Assembly: GCA_036346275.1 (NCBI GenBank)
Contig: CM070713.1
Span: 61,995,567 to 62,059,566, forward strand
Source: Otatea glauca
Lineage: Eukaryota; Streptophyta; Magnoliopsida; Poales; Poaceae
DNA length: 64,000 nucleotides
Reading direction: 5' to 3'
The notes under the pieces were generated by a model. That model searched no databases and was not told the origin of the DNA. It saw only the letters and a program-made list of their open reading frames with translations. A program made the translations under genes and the position numbers. Positions 57,870-64,000 of this stretch are shown here, piece after piece (the first letter of the stretch is position 1; every line of letters begins with the position of its first letter).

Positions 57870-60800
57870 ATGGCTCTCGCCTCCACCGCCCGACCCAATC
57901 TCTTGGCGGTCTCCTCGCGCTGCCCGCCTCGCCGCCTCCCGCGCGTCTCCTGCCAGGCGACCGCCGACCTTCCCCGCGGCGGCAATGCGTCGAACGCCTC
58001 GCCGGCGCCGCCGAGGTGGCGCGTCGCGGTCTCAGCCGCCCTCGTGGCGGCCGTAGTCTCCGCGATGCCGGCCTACGCGGACCTCAACAAGCTCGAGGCG
58101 GATCAGCGGGGCGTGTTCGGCATCGGTTCCACCGCGCAGTTCGGCTCGGCCGACCTCAAGTACGCGCGCCCCTGCCACTTTCGATCTCTTCTTTCTACTC
58201 TTGTTCTTGTATTGGGTTGCTGATGGGACCCTTTCATGTGTAGTTTTGAAGGAAGGCTGTGCACGTTAATGAAAACTTCAGGTGGGTTCTTAATTTCTCT
58301 CGTTCAAGTTTTAGCAAACCAAATTCTTCGATTCCTCTATGTCAGCTTTTGCTGTGATAGACAGAGTTTTGGTAATATTTGAAGCAAATCCAAGTTCATC
58401 AGTGAACAGAAATTTCACTTGGTTTGTGTCTGTTTGGGCCTGAAGTTTTTTCCCCAAAGGGGGATACCCCGATTTCGATAACTAGTAACGGAAACATAGC
58501 AAGTTACAATGTGATGACATTAGGCTGGTAACATTTTGTGTGATTGATCCATGGTGCTTTTACTGAGTTGTACCAAACAACCAGAAAAAATCACGAAGAC
58601 ACACACTGGTTTTCTTTTTAATTGTAGAGATTAGTGCACTTTTAATATAATGATGTCCTTTTTTTTTATAGATTATATTGTCACCAAAATCATTCAGTAT
58701 TCGGGAACAATCTAGCTCAAGCTGACGTCGTCATGCTGCTATTGTGGGTGGAAAGTGACATTATCTAGAGCCTAGAATTATGCATTTTTGAAACATTGGT
58801 TTTTCCGTTTAACCCATATACTAGATGGAAAGCACTTGCTGTGTAAAGTTTGCTCATATATGGAGAAAAGACTGTACAAATGGTCAACAGAATTTTAATG
58901 GTAAGTCGACAGCAAGTAAGCAGTTTTTTAGGGGAATAATTAAGCAGTTATTGTGACGCTTATTGCTACATTTTTTAAATAGGTGGATAACTAAAACAAA
59001 TAGTAGATTTCGCTATCCATCATTTCTCTTTTATCGAAAACTTCAGTTACTGATGTAGGCGGGCTAACTTTACTGCTGCCAATATGATGGAGTGAGATTT
59101 TAGTGGTTCCACATTCAACGGTGCCTATCTTGAAAACGCTGTTGCTTATAGAGCAAATTTCACTGGTAATTGAAACGACACCTTTTCATCATGTGGACAT
59201 ATTAAGCTCCCTCCCAGATGTCGTCATACTTGATGTGTGTAGCGTGTTTGAATCATATAATTACCTTTGCTTAGTGGTCAGGGATCCTCTGATGTGCCTT
59301 GCCAGGAAGACCACTAGATTAGAGATATCATAGATACCACCTGTTCACTACTTTTTACAAGAACCCCCACTAAACCTCCTGAGTATAAACTCAGAACAGG
59401 AAACTAACTATGAACTTCATTGCATTTATTTTGTTTCAAGTTGAATCAATAGGGTACTAAAGAAGTAGGATTCTGCATCTGATTTTGTTTTGACTTTTCA
59501 GTAATTTTGACTGCATTTGAGTGAGGTCACGAAATACTCATCTAATCTTTTCATGCTGTTATTTATGATATAATTTTCACCAGTGTTGTTTTGGTCTTTT
59601 GCAGGTGCAGATTTGAGTGATACTTCAATGGATCGCATGGTAAAGCTTGAGTGAGTTATTTTAGCTTGACCTTGTTGTTTTTACGTACCAACTATTTTGT
59701 GCAGCATGTGATCGAATATGTAAAATATGCGGTCATATTTCATCCTTTTCTATAGTAAGAAATTATTATGATGATAACCCTGTGTAATGCTCTAGGGTAA
59801 GACAGGATATATGAGTAGGAACCCAATTTGGTGCATTATTTGGACGATATCTCCACTTAATGGTGCTAATTTATGTACTATTGGCTTCCTCTGCTTGTGT
59901 TATCCTTGTATGAAATATTTGAATAGCAGAGAAATACCTAATTCTCTGGAAGATCAGTTTTAGGGGTTCTAGAATAGGAGACAAGAGTGAAACAAAATGG
60001 AACTTTATAATAAAAACTACAATTGGTTGACTATATAATTGCTGATTGAGAAAACCAATTTGATCATATGTTTCCTAATTTATTATGAGTATTTTCCTTG
60101 CTATATCTGTATGAGGGGTTATGAAACATCATTGCTTAGCCATCTCTTCTGCTCTTGAGTCTGTTGTGGTTGTAGACAGCGCTTCTGCTCTTTTCATGTA
60201 TCACCTTCTTATTTATGGTGTTCTAGTGTATGCGAGTGACTTGAGAGTAGTAAACAAAAATCACAAAAGAGTGGTTACCGCATCGTCTGTTGCACAGTGA
60301 ATTCTTGTTGATATAGAGGATTTTGCAAAATAAAGGAGGAAGAGACCTAATGCATTCATTTGTGCAGATGCATAATTTTGACATTAGGATGCAAAATAAG
60401 ATTATAATGAAGCATAATTCTTGGCCAGAATAGTGATAGATTCTTATATTACTTCTGGTGCTATATACCTATGTTTGCATTCTTAGAGTTGCAAATGTGA
60501 AGTCAAGTTAAATGTATTTCACTTATGGTAACTAGTGGAACCTTTGCTCCTGTTCTTAATTTGCAATAGGGAAAGTTGTTCAAATAAATAATTCCAAGGA
60601 AAATTTAACTTTAAGCAAGCTTTGAATCTTTGAATATTGTTAACAGGTTCTTAATGAAGCTAACCTCACAAATGCTGTGCTTGTACGGTCAGTCCTTACA
60701 CGTAGTGATCTCGGTGGAGCAATCATTGAAGGTGCTTACTTCAGCGATGCTGTTATTGACCTACCACAGAAACAGGTACATAAGTTCTTGAATGAAAGTA

Positions 60801-61543
60801 ATATCATATAATTATGTTACTTAGGTTTATGTTTCCTCTAAAACAGTTGATTCTGTCTGATAAGCAGTTGAGCATAATTCTGTTACTTAGGTTTATGTTT
60901 ACTCAAACTGTTGATTATGTCTGACGAGCTGTTGAGCACACCAGTTTCTAAAGATGTGCCTTTCCCTTTTCCTGTTTGAAGTGTTCATAAGTATAATTTA
61001 CTGTGCTTTATGAACCCTTCCTATTTGATTCATGTGCTACTAGTTTGTAAAAGCTGGCCAATAAACTTTGATTGATGCACAAGCAAATCATAGAACAAGA
61101 AAACCAAAATTATTCAGATGTCCTCCCATTGTATTGTGATACAGACTTTACTATTGTCTCCTGGCTGTGGTGTCTTGTTTCTCTAGGAAGAAAATTCCAT
61201 TTGCTCAATGTGCATTAAGTGGGTCTTTTTAACCAGTTAACAACAGTGTATTATCCTGAGCAGACAATGCATTTTCCACATGTCAAGCATTAGTGACATC
61301 AAAGTTCAAAACGCAAACAGAAGATGATTTATTCTGATAATTCGTTTGTAGGCTTTATGCAAATATCCAAGTGGAACAAACCCCATAACAGGGGTCAGCA
61401 CCCGGAAAAGCCTTGGATGTGGCAACAATCGCCAAAATGCATATGGGAGCCCTTCCTCCCCTCTTTTAAGTGCCCAACCACCAAAACTTCTGGACCGTGA
61501 TGGTTTCTGTGATGATACTACTGGTATGTGTGATGCAAAATGA
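57870..61543 (+). pseudogene. TL20.3: thylakoid lumenal pentapeptide protein TL20.3, one in-frame stop
   Basis: Six exons join in frame: 57870-58159, 58252-58281, 59059-59165, 59605-59639, 60647-60775 and 61352-61543 (783 nt). All have GT/AG introns. The ATG at 57870 was chosen because it starts a Ser/Ala/Arg-rich transit peptide, followed by a hydrophobic stretch ending AMPAYA, a thylakoid lumen signal. Pentapeptide-repeat sequence follows (DLKKAVHVNENF, EANLTNAVLVRSVLTRSDLG) and a Cys-containing tail (LCKYPSGTNPITG, RDGFCDDTTGMCDAK). Codon 119 is TGA (59093-59095), where the family has Ser in MRESDF. A C-to-G change from TCA would explain it. The result is a 118-aa truncated product or a pseudogene; a sequencing error is possible. 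Function in the lumen is not well known. Confidence 0.85.
60812..60945. repeat. tandem duplication in TL20.3 intron 5
   Basis: The stretch from GTTACTTAGGTTTATGTTT through GTTGATTCTGTCTGATAAGC to GTTGAGCA occurs twice in a row with small differences, a unit of about 70 bp. Confidence 0.75.
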
Positions 61544-61949
61544 AAGAACAATGATCCAACATACCGCAGAAATTGAGCATTAAATGCTGTATATACATTG
61601 GAGATTGAGCAAGAGATAAGGCAAAATGGCTCAGACTTTAGAGGATTCAGCTGTTTTCTTTTATTTTTGTGAGTATTGTGACATGGCAACGGGATCAGGT
61701 AAGCTAGGGAATGTACAATGTACTAAAGTATGGATACTGAATATTTGTTGCCATATATAGCATACTATAATATGTAATTAGATCATATGTACCTTTTTCT
61801 GTAAAAAAAGGTGTTACCAGCTTCATTCTCAAGTGCATTCCTACAGGCTACAGCTGCCACTAGTTAACCACAGGAGTATTTTGTTATTAATAAACTTTCC
61901 ATTCCATTCAATGGATTGAGATACATCCATGAGAGTTCATAAACATTGC

Positions 61950-62290
61950 TGATGCATCAGCAGCGGACCGTCGCTGCCGTTTTGAACGATGGACTGAGAG
62001 AAGATGGGCAATTCACTTATACTTCAATACTCTCTCACGTGAGCATAGATACTATATTGAGTTGCATGTACCAACCAATTCATCTAAAAGCTTAAGTTGA
62101 TGAGGAAGGACAGATAATTCACTTATACGTTAACACTCCTCACGTGTAGACTTCCTCAAACCTAAGATGTGGAATAGAAATGGGCTGTAATTATTTTTTT
62201 AATTGTGTCAACCGAGTCTTGAACTCGAAATCTCTCGGCTTTAATACTATATTGAGTTACATGCATCAAAAGCTTAAGACGTCCATCGAC
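61950..62290 (-). mobile_element. possible TRIM/SMART-like LTR remnant
   Basis: ATACTATATTGAGTTGCATG at about 62047 recurs as ATACTATATTGAGTTACATG at about 62248, each followed by AAAAGCTTAAG. The inverse of the second copy reads ATATAGTATTAAAGCC, near the initiator-Met-tRNA primer site TGGTATCAGAGC. CACTTATACTTCAATACTCTCTCACGTGAG also has a near copy. No coding sequence. Boundaries are uncertain. Confidence 0.35.
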
Positions 62291-62494
62291 AGCTTTTTCA
62301 CAAATTGTCAAGTCAGTTACTGAAGCCCATTGGCTTCGGCTTTCAGCTACCTTATTAACACCAGACCCGGATACCTGATGTCAAATAATACATATATAAC
62401 TACTTCGGCTACATATTTGTACACTAGATCAGATCTGGATGATATAAATTGTATGTGGCGTCCAACAGTTTTGATGTATATTTGTGTAAGCGAG

Positions 62495-63120
62495 CTATTT
62501 CCACAGATCAGCCTCGCCGCCGGCACCGGAGGCAGACGTCGAAGCGTAGTCCAAGGTGTCTTCATGCTTGTTCTCATCCTGAAACACCTGCTGCACCGGA
62601 TTGGAGTAGCTGGACTCCTTGGGAGTGGCATCACCGTGGCTGAGCAGCTGAGACGCGACGAACTTGTCGAGAAGCCTCCAATCCGTGACCGACGCGTCGT
62701 CGGCGGCCATGTAAACCGCCTGGTCCATCGGCTGTTGCTGCGCCGTGTACCTAGAGGCTAGCTACGTCGTGTACTGCAAGGGTGGTCGGTGACCGGAGGT
62801 TGCTGCTGCTGCCATGGCCAATGTTGGACGGAGGCTTGGGGCTCTCCAGCTGAGGAAGCTGCTGCATGCAGGAAGGCCTCCTGCGGCAGGAGGTCATGAT
62901 GGTACTCCAGCTCCGGCTTGCAGTGGCCGTAAAGCTGCTGCTGGCTGTGGTACGCCGCCGCGTATTGGTGGTGGTTGTGCGCTAGCTGCCTCGGCGAGTC
63001 GAGGTCCGGCGTGAACGCACCAACGACATGGTCGTCGAACCAGTACGGCGAGCTGTCGGCCATCCTTCGCACTGTCGCCACCCGCTTCTTGAACGCCCGG
63101 CACACCACCCATCCTTCCTC
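62495..63120 (-). pseudogene. VND-type secondary-wall NAC factor, last exon, two frameshifts
   Basis: A clean acceptor (GATCAG at 63121) precedes EEGWVVCRAFKKR, the end of the NAC domain (subdomain E). The C-terminal tail of VND/SWN factors follows: SSPYWFDDHVVGAF, LPQLESPKPP, VTDWRLLDKFVASQLLSHG and the terminal EADLWK. The LPQLESP motif and the VTDWR tail lie in different frames from the start. One extra base near 62865 and another near 62757 explain this. Intact relatives switch on vessel wall formation. Exons 1 and 2 would lie on the minus strand beyond 63120; none is seen in 63121-64000, so they are outside the window or lost. Confidence 0.85.
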
Positions 63121-64000
63121 CTGATCAATTCACACACGTGAAACGACACTCTCTTCGACTAGGCTTGATTACCAATACCAGACGGTAACACGTCCATGTG
63201 CATTCACAGGGACTAGTTTCTTAGATAAAATTACTTGGATTCGTTTGATATGGACATTTTCTGTTAATTAAAGCCACTGTAACTTGGGTCATCTAGATGG
63301 ACTAGGTCTTTTTTTTATTAATGTTCCATGTAGTTTATAATTAGTATGGGTATAAATATTATTATATATTTTAATATTTTTAGAATTTAGGTTTTAAATT
63401 TGCATGCAAATCAAGTTTATAATCATCATTTAATTTCTATTCCTAATTTGCGTTTTTTATCATACTTGGGGTGGTTTTTTCTAGCTTTAGGCTAGAATTC
63501 GTATAAAAATCTATTTCTATTTTTATTTATTATATATTAATACAAATTTTATTTTTAGGGTTTACTTTGAAATTCATATGAAAATCAAATTTCTAATTTT
63601 ATTTTAATTTTTTATTCTAATTTTTAGTTAACTTGGCTTGTACTTGACATAGACTCTTTCTTTTAATTTGCTAATTTTTATTTAATTGTTATTCCAAATT
63701 TTAGTTATTTATGAATGTGACTTTGGAAGTTGTATGAAAATCAAATTGCTATTTTTTCTTATTTTTCTATTCCGAATTTTAGTTAATTTGGATTACACTT
63801 GACATGAACTCCTTTTAATATGAGCTGTTATAACATGGGTTTACCATTAATGGCAACATCTTTCTGGTTAACATGAGAGTTTCCTCGTAGCGCCCTAATT
63901 AGTATAGATATAGAACTATAGATACAGAGATCTATAATCATCCTTTAATTTTTATTCCGAATTTTCATATTTTTCGATCATACTGGGTGGATTTTTTTTA
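63121..64000. other. AT-rich DNA upstream of the NAC exon; no exon seen
   Basis: Low-complexity AT-rich sequence with repeated GAATTTTAGTTAATTTGG-type and TATGAAAATCAAATT words at about 63380-63790. No NAC exon (WYFF or DPWDLP motifs) can be found on the minus strand. It may be an intron enlarged by repeats. Confidence 0.45.

Noticed and set aside
61306..61689. 127-codon minus ORF
   Set aside because: Antisense shadow of TL20.3 exon 6, starting from a TTG.

Overview
This is nuclear DNA of a flowering plant, almost certainly a grass. It holds Mutator, CACTA, hAT and Tourist-type transposons typical of grasses, long TGTAAC...TTACA LTRs, and fragments of plant genes: phytosulfokine receptor, tau-class glutathione S-transferase, NUP107, a thylakoid lumenal pentapeptide protein and a VND-type NAC factor. 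The species cannot be fixed from the window. Most of the 64 kb is nested, decayed mobile DNA. I found no gene that is clearly intact, no tRNA or rRNA gene and no CRISPR array.

Layout. 1-11622: right-hand part of a large CACTA (En/Spm-type) transposon whose left end lies outside the window. On the minus strand it carries a broken TNP2 transposase gene (10021 to 7252) and a second broken gene (about 3005 to 430) with Transposase_24, DUF8039-like and Ulp1-protease-like parts. Between them are a GC-rich minisatellite and a 1.5-kb array of short hairpins. A palindromic cassette lies upstream of each gene. 12136-13633: a Tourist-like MITE holding a 1.16-kb palindromic Mutator-like element with a 9-bp target duplication. 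14250-15350 and 23940-25560: two inverted relatives of an AT-rich repeat family. 16690-21435: a complete 4.75-kb CACTA element with CTT target duplications. It is an internally deleted derivative of the first family, without either gene, and lies about 160 bp from a NUP107 exon. 25810-26193: a small hAT MITE. 26998-36466: a three-level nest. A MITE was hit by LTR A (minus strand, duplication GTATG), and LTR A was hit by LTR B (28835-33014, plus strand, duplication GATAA).

About 36.8-48.8 kb: a large Mutator-like element with degenerate inverted ends. On the minus strand it carries a decayed MULE transposase, a plant-mobile-domain (PMD) gene, a small acidic ORF and a Myb/SANT-like gene. 50.1-53.1 kb: a broken PSKR-like LRR fragment and a GST fragment. 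54201-57594: a complete hAT element with perfect 13-bp ends and an 8-bp duplication, whose transposase has stops and frameshifts. 57870-61543: a six-exon thylakoid lumenal TL20.3 gene with recognisable splice sites but one in-frame stop. 62495-63120: the last exon of a VND-type NAC gene with two frameshifts; its other exons would lie beyond the window.

The strongest results are the boundaries proved by exact target duplications, the autonomous-to-deleted pair of CACTA elements, the shared promoter-like cassette, the PMD-MULE composite and the single nonsense codon in the otherwise well-preserved TL20.3 gene.
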